Shown here: in pieces, positions 1 to 15,718 of the stretch
Position numbering within the stretch: position 1 is the first letter of the stretch
How the letters are laid out: each line of letters begins with the position of its first letter
Source of the DNA: Gari tellinella
Taxonomy: Eukaryota > Mollusca > Bivalvia > Cardiida > Psammobiidae
Assembly (NCBI GenBank): GCA_922989275.2
Contig: OV277859.1
Location: forward strand, 85,184,198-85,248,197
Direction: 5' to 3'
Length of the DNA stretch: 64,000 nt
The notes under the pieces: generated by a model
The model's database searches: none
What the model saw: the letters and a program-made list of their open reading frames with translations, nothing else
Told to the model about the DNA's origin: nothing
Made by a program: the position numbers and the translations under genes

Positions 1-1432
1 TAGAAGTGAGTGGGCAATGGAACTGTAGAATTACTCTTGACTGTACTGAAAGGCAAACAGAAATATGTGTGAGTGAAGAACTTGTATTAAGCAGCCCATA
101 AAACTAAATAATATAGGTGACTGCTAAATACTAGATAAATGTAAAGCAGATACTTTTATTCTGATTTGTCTTTAGAGAGATATATGCTTCTAAAAGAATA
201 TTATATAATCATATTATATCAAGCTTCCAGAAAGACAGCTTATATTTAACCTAACATATAAGATATGTTATGGGTCGTTGTTTAAGACAAGCTGATCTCA
301 AACGAGTCTAGAATTGAAATGTTATTAAGCGAGCCTTGGCGAGTTTGAGATCAACTTGTCAACATCGACGAATGACAGATTCTTTTTCTCACATAACCAA
401 AGATTTTAAGCTATTTTTTAAAGCAATGGGAATTTTTGGAACCCCATTGACGTCAACACGCTGTTATATATAGTGACGTTATAGTGACGTCATCAAACTG
501 ATCTTACACATGTTTGAGATAGGGATATTCGTGATCATTGTTCGCTAAAGAAACCAAGAGTGGCTATGTGAGAAAAATGTCTTTTTTAAAAATAAAAGAG
601 TATGTATGCCGTTGTTCTACTATCTTTAGCAGTAAGAAAGGTATTGGAAATAAAAAAAATTACAATCAGATTCAAAAGGACAACTATACAGTAAAAGCTT
701 CGAACCATGATTAATTATGAATAAACATGACCATCTCTCAAAGTACAGTTTAATAATTAATCCAACAAGTGAATGTATGCAACATTGGCGACATTGATCC
801 ACTAAATAGGGTGGAGTGTATGTTTGGTGTTAGATCCTCTATCCACCTGCTGCCTACCCCAACAACTGGGACACCAGCAGCAGTTGAAATATAAATTCTG
901 AATCTAACTAAATACAATTCCATTTGTCCCTGTTTTAAGTCGTTCCTTCACTGAAGAATATAGATCACCTTTATACAGTCATGAATATGTACCATAAGAA
1001 AATATTGTCTATATACTAGCAGATTGTAACTTAAAGCAGCTGAAAATAAAGCAGCGTGTGCCTTTAGTGGAGGCTATGGGGTAATGGTTTAATGAACGAC
1101 AAAAAAGTAAAGAAAAGAGCTCCTAGAACTGAAATAGATTAAACAAGCAGATGGTGTAAGGGTGAAGTATTACATTTCAAGAGCCAACCCATTGTTATTA
1201 GTAATATACTATTAGCCCTTTAATAAGAAGTATGTCTAATAACTGACATCATTGTGGCTGCAAGAATGGTATATTACCAATTTTAGGATCTATTTTGTAA
1301 TACGGATATCTCATTAAAAGAAAGCCCTATGATTCTTCTCCTTGGTTTATTCAGTTTGCTTAAAGAGACAGAAAACCAGATGTTAAACTGTCATGTTTAA
1401 GAGAAAAAATCAAGATTATTATGTATACATAC
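1..1432. other. Presumed ENPP intron with repeat fragments; no exon recognised
   Basis: No ENPP C-terminal motif was found on the minus strand. Inverted copies of a sequence like TTCTTTTTCTCACATA (about 375-405 and 560-585) bound a short element rich in TGACGT. Bases 940-1095 are a decayed relative of the CCCTTTCCC MITE family. Confidence 0.5.
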
Positions 1433-1559
1433 AAGTTTGTAACATCTTCATCTGCTAATCCATCAAAATCATTGTCAAACGCTGGTCCAGTGGTAACACT
1501 AATGTTTCCATACTTGGTTGTATACTCCCCGATGAGTCTGGACAGAAACTGCCATGTAT
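1433..1559 (-). CDS. ENPP: ENPP exon 19 (Ca-binding loop; last exon in window)
   Basis: It encodes [18 protein letters not shown], then [17 protein letters not shown]. The DxDxDG-like loop is the family's EF-hand-like calcium site. I placed the donor at GTATGT (2-base exit). The remaining C terminus is not seen in bases 1-1432. Confidence 0.93.
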
Positions 1560-4500
1560 CTACAGAAACAAGTGAACATTTTCCATTGACTATTAATCAC
1601 AGTTAAACCTTGTCTACAGTTAATTACATTTAGTTCCAGCAACGTTTCCCAACCTAAGTCACCGTATTCTCATAGAAAATCTTTGTTTCCTTAAACCTAC
1701 CAGGTGGTTGGTTAATTCAGACTGGAAACGACAGAAATCGTCATAAGGAATCTCTGCTTTACTTTCAGCCAGTTGTAAACAACTACCTATCTTCACACAA
1801 AGGATAATGTCATTCATCTATACCCCTTATTTATCTAATAGAAAAATATATGCAAAAATGCTTTGTGGCCAGTTAAATACATGACTCAGATTTTGCTGTA
1901 TATTTACAGTCAATCTTCTATTAAACCAACATTCAATAGAAGACCCTTGGCTAATCTTACAGACATGGTTGCATAACGCTAGATACTAATGGGGGAGTTT
2001 TCTGTCCTTCATGAAACAGTCACTTTCAGATATCCATGTTTCTTCATGCTACTTCATTTAGTGGTCGAACAATATAATACTGACTGTACCCCTTTACTTT
2101 TTTTACCATTTTGAAGCAAATTTCTTTTTGCATATGATGGCAGGAGACTTGTCAACTGCATATATGGTAATTGAATCGATGCAAAACAACAACGTACGAA
2201 ATAATTACCTTTGAAACCTCTGTACATAGGGACAATGTTAGAAGTGAGCAAAGCTTGTACACTTCCGTTTCCTCTTACACTAAAGCCTAAAAACAAAAGA
2301 CATTGTACGATTGTTATATACATATAGTATAAGGTACATTGATAAATGTATATTTAAAAAGAACGTTGTAGATGATATAAGGTAGACAATAAAGATTTTA
2401 TATTATAATCACTAAAGGTCACTAAAAGGAAAACTTAATGATGATGATTAAGACAAGCCAATCCAATAAATTGTACAAACACATATTTCAAAATTTTATG
2501 GTTACACAAGTGAATGACAAATTCAAACACTTAAAGTCAGTGTTTAATATGTATTTGAACCCTTTTTACAAAAAGCGGCAAAATGACTTGAATAGAATAG
2601 ACTTGGGTCTTAAAATTGGAACACAAGCAAACAGACAGTTTAACCCTTTCCCTTATAGGAGCGACTTTTAGCGCATTCATTTTATTCATCCGCCAAAGAA
2701 AATAGTTCCATTTTATACTGTCATGAATATGTACTATAAGAAATATTTTCTATCTACTAGCAGATATTAACTTAAAGCAGGCTGAAAGTAAAGCAGAATG
2801 TGCCCTAGGGCACATTCTGCTTTACTTTCAGCCTGTTTTAATAGGTCACATATCTTAAATACTAGAAACAGGCTATGGGTTAAAGGGTTAACTTTGCAAA
2901 TAGCAAAGACCAAGATCAGCCATTGCACTGGAAATAAAGTATCAGTGATTGCACTGGAAATACAGTATTAGATCTGGGTTTACATTATCACTTGTTTTAT
3001 CAAAACATTTTGTCTTCTACAGCATCAAACAGTGTAGATCCTGATCAGAATAAACATTTTCAATGTAGTAGATACTCTGGGTAAAGACTGTTTGCAATTG
3101 TTCTAGTAAGTCCCTCATTAGAGAGGTGTAATGATCGTTCGCAGTTTTGTTTTAATTGTAGAAAATAAAATCAAAGAAAAACTTTTTGTCCTATATGCAA
3201 AACAGTGTAGACTAAGATTAAAAGATTCATATAAGAGTCATCTAATCAAGATATGCGCTGTTTGTCATTTTGAAATACATTAGTTAAAACAAACATAGAA
3301 AGTCAAAATGTACTGGACTTTACTGACAACTAAAGTTGTCCATTTAAAGTTTCAGTGGTCAATGAGTTAAACAGACCTGGATCATACAGATACTCTGGGC
3401 TAATTGTGACATTGGTATTTTGGTAGGAGTCACATGCTGGATTATCATCGTCACTTAATCTGGGATCCGAGACTGTGCAGAACTGCGATGTCTGGTTGTG
3501 CTTGGTCACCTGCAAAAGAATGTTTCACTTTTGCATATTCATATTAGTGTTCAGCAGCCACTTAATAATGGAACAATGTGATTTCTAAAGACGTATTACC
3601 CATACAGCATTTCTTTTTTCTACATGAAGCAGCAACTCTGTATAAGACTGTATTTTTCTGTTTATGGCTGCAGTACAAAATATTCATATATCTTCTGTGC
3701 CTTCATACGTTCATTTCTATGGAAATAAGAAACCGACAATGTTAAGGAATACTGCTAAAAGAATCTGCAAAATAATTGGCCTAAAATGATTTCTAAAAGT
3801 TTCAGTTTGCCCCTAACAAGAGATAGTTAACATTTTATTAATTTTAATAGTTTATCATGATATCTGTAAAAGTATTACTGCAGAAGTTTCTGCTTTAATT
3901 CTCCCTGCTTTAAACTGTCATCTGGCGTTATTAACACCCTGATGAAGGCCTTTGTAAGGCCGAAACGTTGGTGAATAAAAAACAGTCAACACAATACTGC
4001 TTGATCGTGTCTTCTACTCCTTTAGTGTTTTAATAATTGAGTATTTGTAAAAGAGACTTAAAATACGTCTTTATGGTAATGAACTGTATTTCAAGTCTCG
4101 ATATACGACAGTACTGTATTATTGTATTATAAATTTTTAGACAGTCATTTAAAAAAATATTCTGCTTCCGATAAATGAGTCAACCGTGTCAAAACCGATT
4201 GCAGACAAAAAATACCTGAGTAGTTCCAAATATAAACTACTCTACTGCAAATATAAAGTATTGTACTGTACGGTGATTCAGATTGAATTTCTTTCAATAC
4301 ACGCGACCTGAAAAAAAATTCAATTCGTATCAGCGATTATGTTCTTACAAGGAACAAACCTTTCGGTCACAGATTTAACTCACACCTGCTTCCAAAAATA
4401 TGTTTCATGGGGAATGCCATGGGATAAAAAAAACATTTTTCATGGGATCATTTGTTACGTTCTGTTTTAACTTCTTCCAATGCACATAATTTGCTTATGT

Positions 4501-7500
4501 CTAACAAAAAGGCTCTAAAACCTGTCTTCATGTTAGTGACCGCTCCATTCTATTAATTATGTCAACCATCTAATATATATTATTTATGTTTGGTCAACCA
4601 TGTTTTTCAGTCCAACATAGATTGTTATCAAGGTATGTAAATGCTGGTAAGTATATTATACGACAGCAAACAAGTCTATTTCTAAAATATCAGCAGCATA
4701 GCTCGTATTGTAATTGGCAAAATCATAGGGATTTCTCTTACGTCATTAAAGGCTATTTTGTGAGGTCTAAAGCTCTCCCACCTTAGAAGTTTCAACACAT
4801 TTTGCTGTTTCATAAAATTGTTGCTACCACCTGCTGTGTTATTTCTATAGAAACTCCAAAAATAGTGACGACACTATGTATGTACTTTGGGATTTATGCT
4901 CAGAACAAGCTTGGCGAATGGACGAACAAGGTGACTCATGTATACCTCATTGACTTCGTTTGTGGGGGTATAACTACTGTATCGCAATATAAACTACTGC
5001 ATGGCAATGTAGAATACTGTACTGTAATAAAACTACTGCATTGCGATATAGACTACTGTACTGCGACCTATACTTTGTTTCTATTTAAATCTCTGTAATA
5101 TATCATTACCTGTTCTGCGGACAATGTAAAGGTTGTCCAAGCTGACATTTTGTGCTGAGAACTGTAACCAGATATAAAGGAGTCTCCAGACAATAAGCAC
5201 ACACTTGCGTCAGTCTCATGATAAGGTAATCCAAACAGCCTTTCCAAAGGGAATGTACCCGGGACAAATGTCTGAAATTATAAATATGTAAAATTTTGTA
5301 TATACAGTAAAAACCTCGCTATTACGATCACTAAAATTGAAGGTTAATTGATGTTGAAAAGACAGGTGACAGTTTAAAACAATGCGACAGTAAAACAGAG
5401 AGCTCCTTAAGGAAATTTCTGTTTTACTGTCACCTTGCTTTAAGCAGTCACCTGCCATAACCACCAAACAATTAACATAATTTAGTGGTCGTAATATATA
5501 GGTTTTAATGTAGGGTGATACACTCTGGGAGTCTACTAATCATTGTAGTAACTAGTTCTCTTATTGGTTTGTTTTTCAGTGTTATAGTCAGGGATTTACT
5601 TATAGCAGACAAAAAATAGATCAAACCTCAGGAGATTTCTTCTTTACTTTCTGGCAGCTTAAAAAAGACAACCTGTAAGGATTTGTGTAAACTTTATTGA
5701 GGCTTATTTTCCAGTATACGAAAAGAGCATGCAAATGCAATTCTACAAGGAAAAGTAAAGGTGTTAATATGAATTCTTTGGATATTCATACTAGCAATTG
5801 ACATCAATTTATAGTTTTTAAATTATAACTTCATAAATAAATCCTTTAACGCTTTATAGTCCATCACTCAAGCAATTAGTTCCACTTTATATAGAAATGA
5901 ATATTTACCATAAGAAATATTTTCTATTCTACAGTCTATTCGCGATACTACGATTCTCGTTTTTACGAAATAACGATCTATCCTAGCAGATGGTAGCTTA
6001 AAGCAGACTGAAAGTATAGCAGAATATACCTTAAGGCACAATCTGCTTTACTTTCAACTTCATTGAAGTTGTAAACTGCTTTCAAAACTAGAAACACACT
6101 ATGTGGTAATGGGTTACACCAATGAAACATTTAAGCTAAAATATGGATTTTTCCCCCTGCAAAGTAACATCTTTAATTCTGATCATTACCTGCTGATTGC
6201 AGCTGCATGCTGAAGACGATGTATTTCTGATGTCTAGCTGACATGGTTTGTAATTCGGGGGACTGGGTAAGCCTAAAGATGGCGGGCTCCTCATAAAATG
6301 TTGCAATGTCCCACGAGTGCCATTGTTGGGTGCGGGCTCGATTTCAAGAAGATCTACATAACAATATCATGTACAGTACAACCTCCTTTGGAGTGACCAA
6401 CAGGTATAATGTATAAAGGAAATAATTTGGCAGTTGTTTAATATATGTGGGATAAAAGTAATTCAGATTTTTTGAGCAACATTCTGCATTGATATTTGTC
6501 CATTATTAAATAGTTGCATGCTAGCAGAGAAACCATGAATACCTTTGGTTAGCTAGCTAGCTTCTGATCCTACTTTGAAAAGATTTTTTTTTTTTTTTAA
6601 AAACTATTTTTAGTATGTTGCAGATAACAATTTAACTTCGCATTCAAAGAGTTCATATGCAACCTATCTTTGTGGCTGACAATGAGCCTTCGTTCAAGTG
6701 GTATTTAATAGCGGTTTAACAATAACTGGCAATCTTACATTATAAAGACTGATTATATGGTTAAGAACATAAATATACTATATCATCAAATTTGTAAACT
6801 TTGTGTGGTTGTTATGGTATGAATGTGTGTGTGTGTGTGTTCTACTTGAGAGGTGGGTGTATTGTTTGTGTTGCGTTTCCTGCTTGGGTCTTTCGTATTT
6901 ATTTGTATGGAATGGACAAGGATAAAATATCTGTTTTTCACTCTCTTCTTTTTTTAAGGATGTATTAAACCCATATGGAGAACTTTCAAGGTATTTATCT
7001 TTTAATCTTTTATAATGAAAGAGGTCTTTATGATAGAATGAAAAACCAAAATCATATGTTGGTGTACATTATTTATCTATGTTTGCACTACGGCCATTTG
7101 AAAAAGGTTTGGGAAATTAGGATTTTTTTTCAAGTTTTGTCCCATTCAACTTACGAGCTTAATAAAAATAATTCTAAAATGAAAACAAACATGATAATTT
7201 TGTTTTTCGTTATTTAGTTCATGTCTGTGTCTGTCACATTAAGACACTAAATCAAGACAAAACAGGAACCAGATTTGAAAATAATGAATCTCTGAATCTC
7301 AACAACATAGGATTAATGGGGGTTGTATTTTATTTTATGAAAAATAATCTGAATAACTTAGATTTTTTTCTAGTATTCGACTTTTTCATATATTTTACAA
7401 GGTGAAAATCCATTCTTAGCTAATTAAAAATACGAAAATTAAAGGATAGGATAGTGTTGACAATTTTGAGTCTTTAAACAAAAACGATTTACCTCCTTTC

Positions 7501-10500
7501 ACGAAATTTACAAAATAGTACCATATTGATGTTCAAAATTACATAGCTTCATATTTTTTCAAATGTGGCGCTTTTTTGTCTTTACTTTGGGTTTTTTATC
7601 TGAGTAAATACTAACACAGACACGGAAAAAATAATGCAAAACCAAATTCCCTTTTTTATTTTCATTTGAAATAGTTTTTTTATAGCACAAAATACGAAGA
7701 TCTATAACACCTTTCAAAAAGGGCCACAGAGCCAAACAAATGTAAAGCAACATAAAAAATAGGTTTGTTTTTTTCATTCAACGTAAATAGCCGTTCAAAA
7801 AAATATTTTTTAACAACAGACAAACAAATAACCACACTATTTTTAATCATGCCATTGAAAATTGAATTATTTGACTCATTTTAAATTTGATTTTACAAAC
7901 TAAATATAACAATTTTATAATCTTGGTAATAATATTGAAAGAATGTCCATGTTCTTAAGTATCTCCATATTGCATCATGTTTATTGTAAATCTAGTTATT
8001 TGTCTTTCTCGCTTTGTATGTAAATCTATATAAGTTCATGTGAAGCGCTTTTGAACGCACAACTCCTGTGTGAAAAGAGCGCTATATGAATCGGGTTTAA
8101 TAATAATAATAATAATAACGTTGATTTTTCACAAGTTCGTGAGTTAATCCTTACTATCAAATTTTCATAGCTTCAATCTTTCCATTTGTGTTTTTAGTAT
8201 TTCACTTTAATTTTTACGATACATTTAAGGATTATAATATTCTAGTATAGGATAGTTCTTGTTTTAATGGAGGTATAAAAAACAGATCACAGACGCACCA
8301 AAGTGGGGCCATTTTTTATCATACCTCCATGAAAGTAATAACTGTTCTTTATATAACTTATTATTTGAATTCAAAATATCAAATCTTAAATGTTGAAAAG
8401 AAGAATTCTATTTACCATCACATAAACATTTTAAGACCTATCTAAAATGTTAAAATGAATCATTTTATTTATCACATAACATTTTTAAGACATTTTTAGT
8501 TAATTGAAGCCAGATGTTGAAGTCCCTCCGCCATATACTTTTTACCGCCAAAACGTGGCATTGTTTATGGTAACGTCATCGCATATTATGTCATTTGGTG
8601 TCCCGCTTCATGCAGCGCTTGTTGAAGAAGAATAGACTAAGAGAATATAGCTCATACAAGGCGTGGGGGTATGAAAATATACTGCGAATCACATCTCATC
8701 AAAAGTAAGGAAAACAAACAATATCAAATTATACCATTTAACATTAAATTTTGATTTTGTTTTATTCTTTAACATTCTCTTCTGGTACATCATATGACTG
8801 TTACAATGTTCACATCTGAATAATGAGCATGCCTAAACTATAGATTCTATAAAGATTTACAAATATAATCAATCTTGTATTAAACCACTACTGATAAAAG
8901 TTGCACAGAACTCTCAAAATGCAATGGTTTGCTTAAGGCAGTGTTACAATTATGCAGCTTATAGGAGCTTTCTGTAAAATTGTTATACTGTATTAAGCAA
9001 CACGTAATACTATAAACAACCAACTATAAACTACCAATGTGTCTTCCATCGGTTGATCTATATACATTTATTTTAACTGAAAGAAGAATGTTCATTCAAA
9101 CACATGACGCTGTCAAACATTGGTATGTTACCTTATTTGAGTCATGTCATAGGAAGGATGCAATCAGGCATTAATAACATTAAACACCAAAATCAGCCAG
9201 TATACTTGTGCCTGCACTTTCAAACCACATGTAGCTTAAGACAAACATGTTGTTGACTCTCACCAGTGACAAACAGTCTGGAACCTGTTCAGTGATCAGC
9301 AGTCACATTTGTAAAAGGCGGCTGTTCTAGTCTACATGTATACAGTTTGCAATGTTTGGCAGTCTGTTGTCTCACACTATGGCTTGTACAACATAATGTA
9401 TGTTGGTTCATTAACTCTTTCAACCATAAATATCTCTTGTGGGTATTTAATATCCTTTTGGACTCTTCTGGTACAAGAATTTGGAACCAGTCTTCTGTTG
9501 CATTTTCGGTATGACAACAAACAAACAATAAAATATCAAACAGTGCAGACCCTAATGATAGGGCTCTTATAGGAGCCCTCTAATCAGGGTATACACAATT
9601 TGCATATGTAATCAGTAATCTCTTCAGGGGACTGTAGGGTAGAAAGGGTTAAGCAGAACTCCAGATTAGAGTGGGTAGATTCCTAAAACCTCCGTACGTT
9701 TTGACTATTACTACTCATTAGAATTCAGTTTTGAGATGATCCTTATAAGAATGTTAACACTAAACTATTCACCTTATCTGGAGCTCTGTAAAAGCAATGA
9801 TAAGTGTAAGTTACATACAAATGTAGCAGTTTAAAAAATTCATGAGGTGTTCTGCCTTGATTTACCTGACATTAAGTTGTAAAGTTCAATGTTTTCAAAT
9901 GGTTCAACTTCAATGCTTTCCTTGAAATCTGGACCATGCGCCAAAAACAATGCCTGCAAAAAGAAAGTTTATGAAATCAATAATCCTCAAGTTGAAATCA
10001 TATTAACCCACAAATATGCATTCATATGCCTTTAATTTACAATTCAACTGAAAAAAAGAATATTTTATACACAGCTGAATGAGCAATATAAGAAACATTT
10101 CCTATAGCTTAGCAGTTGATAGCTTAAAGCAGGCTGAAAGTTAAGTTGAATGTGCCTTAAGGCACATCCTACTTTACGTTCAACCTGCTTTAAGTGGTCA
10201 CAAGTCTTCATCACTAGAAACAGACTATGGGGTAATGGGTTGATTACATGAAATAGTCACTTTACAGACAGTGCTTAGCAACTGTAAGTGGACCAACTGA
10301 TACCCATCTTACCTTTCGGGAAAAAGTATATAAATCATATATATCATTTGCAATCAGTCTTTACAGACTTCGTAAGATTCTTGGACATATACATTTTCAA
10401 AACCTATTTGTGAAACGTATTAGATTTTTCCTCAAAAAAGATTATGATCCAACTATATTGCTGCGCACTTCACGTTTGGTTATCGATCAATCTACAATTG

Positions 10501-13500
10501 ATAACTATGCTTTCCTCTTTGGTTGTGCGACGACAGACAGGGCTTAGCACTACATGATGATGTATCTTTAAAGCCTTCCTTAACCGGGAGAGTTATGTCG
10601 GATTTTCGTGCTTTGTTTTTTCTCTCCCTCTCTGTCGTACCCTGGACCCTTCCATGTCTTACAGTTACTCGTACCTACAGACTAGTCGCTTGAGTACAAT
10701 TTGACCGTTGCCATAGTGGGTTATTTTTAACACGGGCTTGAATGTTTAATTCTTTCCCATGTTACTAATGATCTTGTCATAGAATTTTGCTAAATGTTTT
10801 ACATGTATTTACTTACTGTACTGGCGGTCTTTTTGAGTGTGAGGTTGTGGAACAGGGTTTATATTTTATGTACACTGTTTGTCTTTATAGGTGAATATAG
10901 GAGATAAGTGTGAGGTTGGGCGCCCCTAAACCCAGGTTTAACCCCCAGTGGTTGTTAATAATTAATTAATTTATAGTTAATTATTGATTGCTACTGACCG
11001 TACCAAGGCGGGCCCCTATATTCACTTTGCTTTATGTTTGTCTTGCGTGTTGTTTTCTATTTAGTGTGTAGATGAAGGAATGGTATTGCGTGTGTGTGTG
11101 TGTGTTTGTTGCGGTTTGACTGTGTGTGTGTGTTCTGCTTGAGAGGTGGGTGTATTGTTTGTGTTACGTTTCCTGCTTGAGTCTTTCGTATTTATTTACT
11201 TTAATCTAGATGTCGAAAACAATTCTGTAGTACATTGCTAGCTCTACAGTCATGTGAATGTTTAATTGATCACAAATCTAAGAAAGTAATACCAAAAGCT
11301 CTTTAAGTAGTTATCTACATTTTTTTATCCTGCACTTAATTGACATCTTTATAGTATTTTAACCTTTATGGGGCTTCAACAAAGAAACTCTTTGATTAAG
11401 CCAGTAGAGTTTGAAACATTAGAAACCAAATTTTAACATTTTATTCTACTTTAGTTCAAGCAATATTTTGGCAGTATTAAGGTTTAGCGGGGCTGCAGAT
11501 CAATACAGAGCAGACCCATTAAATTAAAGAGTTAATAACAAACATTGAATTAAAAACTACATAAAGAAATACACACTACAGTGAACCATGGGTACTTACA
11601 TGCATGCTTTTGTAGATATTATCATAACCATGATTTCCTTTCAAACAGCTCCTTGAATGTTTTGGACTGAAATAAATATGTTTATACAAGAGAAACGGAT
11701 ATCATAAAATATATACAAAAAATACCTTGACAAATAATGTCAATCAAGATTTTTCCTCCAATTAAATCAATATAATTACTTTCATGAAATTGATAACCAG
11801 ATTAATGTGATTAAAAGCATTTGCATTTTAACATGTCGTTGAATGAATAACTATACTTGTGATGGTCGGGAATCCAACCCGTGCATGTTATTGTAATTGT
11901 TTTATGTTAACCCTTTCACTCTCAATTTTATTTTCGTGAGATTTTTACCAACTCACCGTTTCATTGTCGTCTGCTTCAATTTTGTTGTCTGAAATGTCGT
12001 TGCAAATTTTAATAAAAAATAAAAGTAAATAAGGCAGTATGAATGAAGAAATTTAAAAAGAGTGTCAAACAGTTTGGATCTTGATCAGACGCCGCATTAC
12101 GTTGCGTCTGATCAGGATTCAAACTGTTTGCAAACGTGCTTTTAAGCTTCATTGAGAGTGAAAGGGTTAATACTCTCTGTAACCCAGATCAGGTTGTACG
12201 GTACTCTATTGTGCATTTTACTAGTAGTAAATAAATGAGTAATATTAGAACTTGTGGATAAAGAAAGACGTACAGGTAAGAAAGGTGCGTAAAAATAAAC
12301 ACGAACCAGTTGTACTTTTCTAACTATCTTTGATGTCAAAATCAAATTGTAATGCCCTTTAAACAAGAATATCATGGTTGTTTATTTTCAGGGGTTTTTT
12401 TTCAAAAGTGTTTGTCTATTTGCTATCTGGTTTTCTGTCGCTAAAACATTCGCTCACCCAAAGCCTAAATTTGTTGTCAAATGTCCGCCTTTACTACGTT
12501 GACTCCTGCGGTACAAATGAGCAGCCTACTTCAATGGTTTTAAAATAATTTCTAATGCAATGCAAGGTGTAGGATGAAATAAATGTTCGTGCTATGAATC
12601 AGGATAGTCCGTATTAACAGTCCGTGGTCTGCCTGGCTTAATAGTCTTAATAACATGTTTTGGCAATATAAGTCCTAAGGTAAAGCTGATAGGTTAAAAA
12701 CGTTTAACCGTTTCACGTTTCATTTTAATAGTCGGTTCAAAAGCCTGTATGGCTTATATTGTCTATAGTATGTCTTGCCGACTTAAAATAAAATTTATCT
12801 TATCTTATCTTACCGCCAATTTCATTGATTGATTATTACCCCTCCGCTGCATTTATTGTCTGTATCAATATTGTTGTTTGCAACATAAGTATGGTTTCAA
12901 AATAAGATGTTAGTATTGAACTTACGAGACAAGCCAGTCTGTTTCAATATCCATGACGACGGCACCGATTCTTTCATTGTGTGTGTAGTGATGACGTACA
13001 GGTATGGTGTCCTTTGTGTACACATTCAAATGGGGGTCTTTGCATTCAAGGGCGTCAACAATTTTACTGGGGTCTTCCACTTTAACACAGAAACGTAGAG
13101 TAATCATTTACGCGTATATATGTTACAGTCAATCTGTGTAATCAGTCATTTCATAAAATGACTGTAAATTTCAGTCATTACGTGAAAAGACTGTTTGACT
13201 TAGTCATTACATGAAATAACTAAAATGTTCAGTCATTTCGTGAAAATTAATCCGTTTTTGTTTTAAACTTAGATGCTAGGGAACACATAGACACTAATCA
13301 TTTCAAATACCTCAACTGGTTGCCAGTATCAAAAAGAGTTGATCAAATAACCCTTTCACACGTGTATAATATTTCAAAAGGCACTGCTCCTATATATCTT
13401 GGTGATTATTTTATTCCTTTAAGCTCTGTGCACAAGCGCTGTACAAGGTCATATATGACAGCCATTCCCGTTCAAGAGGATTCGTTTTCTTTTACATTTA

Positions 13501-15683
13501 CTGATAATGGACGCTATGCCATTCCTAGAGCCAACAACTTTGGTAAGAAGTCATTTCTTTTCAGAGGTGTTCACTTGTGGAATGGTCTTCCTCAGAATTT
13601 AAGAGTGAGTAAATCTTCCACTCAATTTAGAGTTGATGTCAAAAACTTCTTGTTAGCTAAAGAATAAGTTCTTTACTTGATAAGTTTTATTCATTTGCCT
13701 TCTGATATAGCTGTGTTAATTAAGAAAGGTTTGTTTCATTTTATCAATATTCTTATGATTTGTTTCTGACACTCTGCTGTGTTAATTTGTGAACATGGTC
13801 TAGTCATTCTGAAATTGTCTAACTTTCAGCTTCTGTGATACTTTAATTTAAGATACTATCTGTGATATTTATTTATAATAATTTACCGTGACTCTCTGTG
13901 TCTTGCAACTAGAATCAAGGACCACAATGGAAATAAGGAAAATATTTTTCCTTTTTTGTGTTATCCTTGGTTTCTAGTGCGCATTACATGGTTCTTGTAT
14001 GTTTTGCTTTAATTATGCTTTGCCATGTTATGTACACTTTTTACCGAAATAAATCTATCTATCTATCTATCTAAACAACGCCTTCAATCATTTAATTAAA
14101 TGACTAGATTGAATTTAGCTTTATTTATTACATTGTAATGATTGGTATATCTTATTATTTACAAACTACACTATTGAAACAATACATGCATATTAAATGT
14201 AATACAAATCAAAATTAAAGCATTAGAAAATGCGTGAAATGTTTCTGAAATAATTGTTAGATATCAAGTATGAAACAAAACTATGCATATTGAATGATAT
14301 GACTGAACAAAGCTGTTGAATTTATTTCACACATTGCCTGAATCCTATTAAAGGTTTTAAGCCAATTTGTGTAAAAGTGGCCTGTCAATTTCAGTAATTT
14401 CCCGTAATGGCTGAATTTTAAGTCATTTCGTGAAATGATTGATTACACAGATTGAATGTAAAATACATATATAATGTAACTATATGTAAACATATCTAAT
14501 TGGTATCATATCACTTTTCTGACAATAATTTGCTAAGTAGTAAAACAGAAAAAGGATAATTGAATATTGGTGACTTGGAAGTAATCACCTATAGCTTGTT
14601 CAGTAAAGAAATCGATGGCCGTCGATGGTCATCGATTGCGGGTTGGCTACCGGTCTGAAATACAGTTGAGAAAACGTAATTCTTTCGTTCAAACGCAAAC
14701 GCATCGCAATGAAATATAGAAAATGACAACATTTTGACAATTCAGACTACCAGTTTTAATCAGAGTGGCAAACAGTTTGTAGCCTGATCAGACGCCGGGT
14801 TACCCGGCGTCTGATCTGGCTCCAAACTGTTTGCAATGAAATTATAGTTTATGCGTAACCGGGGTTATTTGGAAGGAAAACATTATCTCTATTTTACTCT
14901 GCACGCTGCACACGGGGCACAAACTGTTAACCTAAACAGCAAACAGTGGTAACTGAACACGCTACTGATTTTCGACGACCTAGCGATAATCGGTCAACCA
15001 CAAAGGTGGACTTAATCGACTTGTTACAACATCTGCACTCCATATTGATAGGACGCCGTTTTATTTTTTATTCACATGTGTGATATCATCATTTTGAAAA
15101 GGTGATATCACCAATTCAAATGGGATATAAATCGATCACTTATTCAAATTGGTGATATCATTTACGACAATTCTTACGTAATATCACCTATTAGAATAAA
15201 TGGTATCACCCAGATATGATTCGTACTTGTGCCAAAACCCGTTTCTCTATTTTACAGCACCGTCAGTTTATACAGTGTAAATAACGATTTAAAATGTGAA
15301 TATTACTAGCTATTTATTGTTGTTAAACTTTCTATTTTTTATGTCTGTAATATCAATGCTATACTTCCCTCCTTTGCTTTTTAAAAAAAATAATTGTGTA
15401 CGTTCTTAAGAGCATTCTTTAAATGTTGTGCAATAATACATTTTTTTTGTCTGTAAGCCTTTGAAACTATTTTAGCGTAGTCGGTATTAGCTTTTTGTAA
15501 GCATTGTCTTGACAATCTTAACTGATGTATTATGTATGTACAGTGACTCTTAGATGGTGCATGTGATATTGTTTAATCATCTCTTATAACTCCAAGAAGG
15601 AGTGGCATTATACATGTATAAGTTTACAAAATGTATGGTAATATTTTAAAATGTATGTTTAATGATGAGATGTAAATAAAGAT

Positions 15684-15718
<35 letters not shown>

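Noticed and set aside
780..900. Possible ENPP C-terminal exon (minus strand, GSRWIEDLTPN)
   Set aside because: A Trp-containing stretch loosely recalls the family, but there is no good donor or phase, and the surrounding residues do not match.
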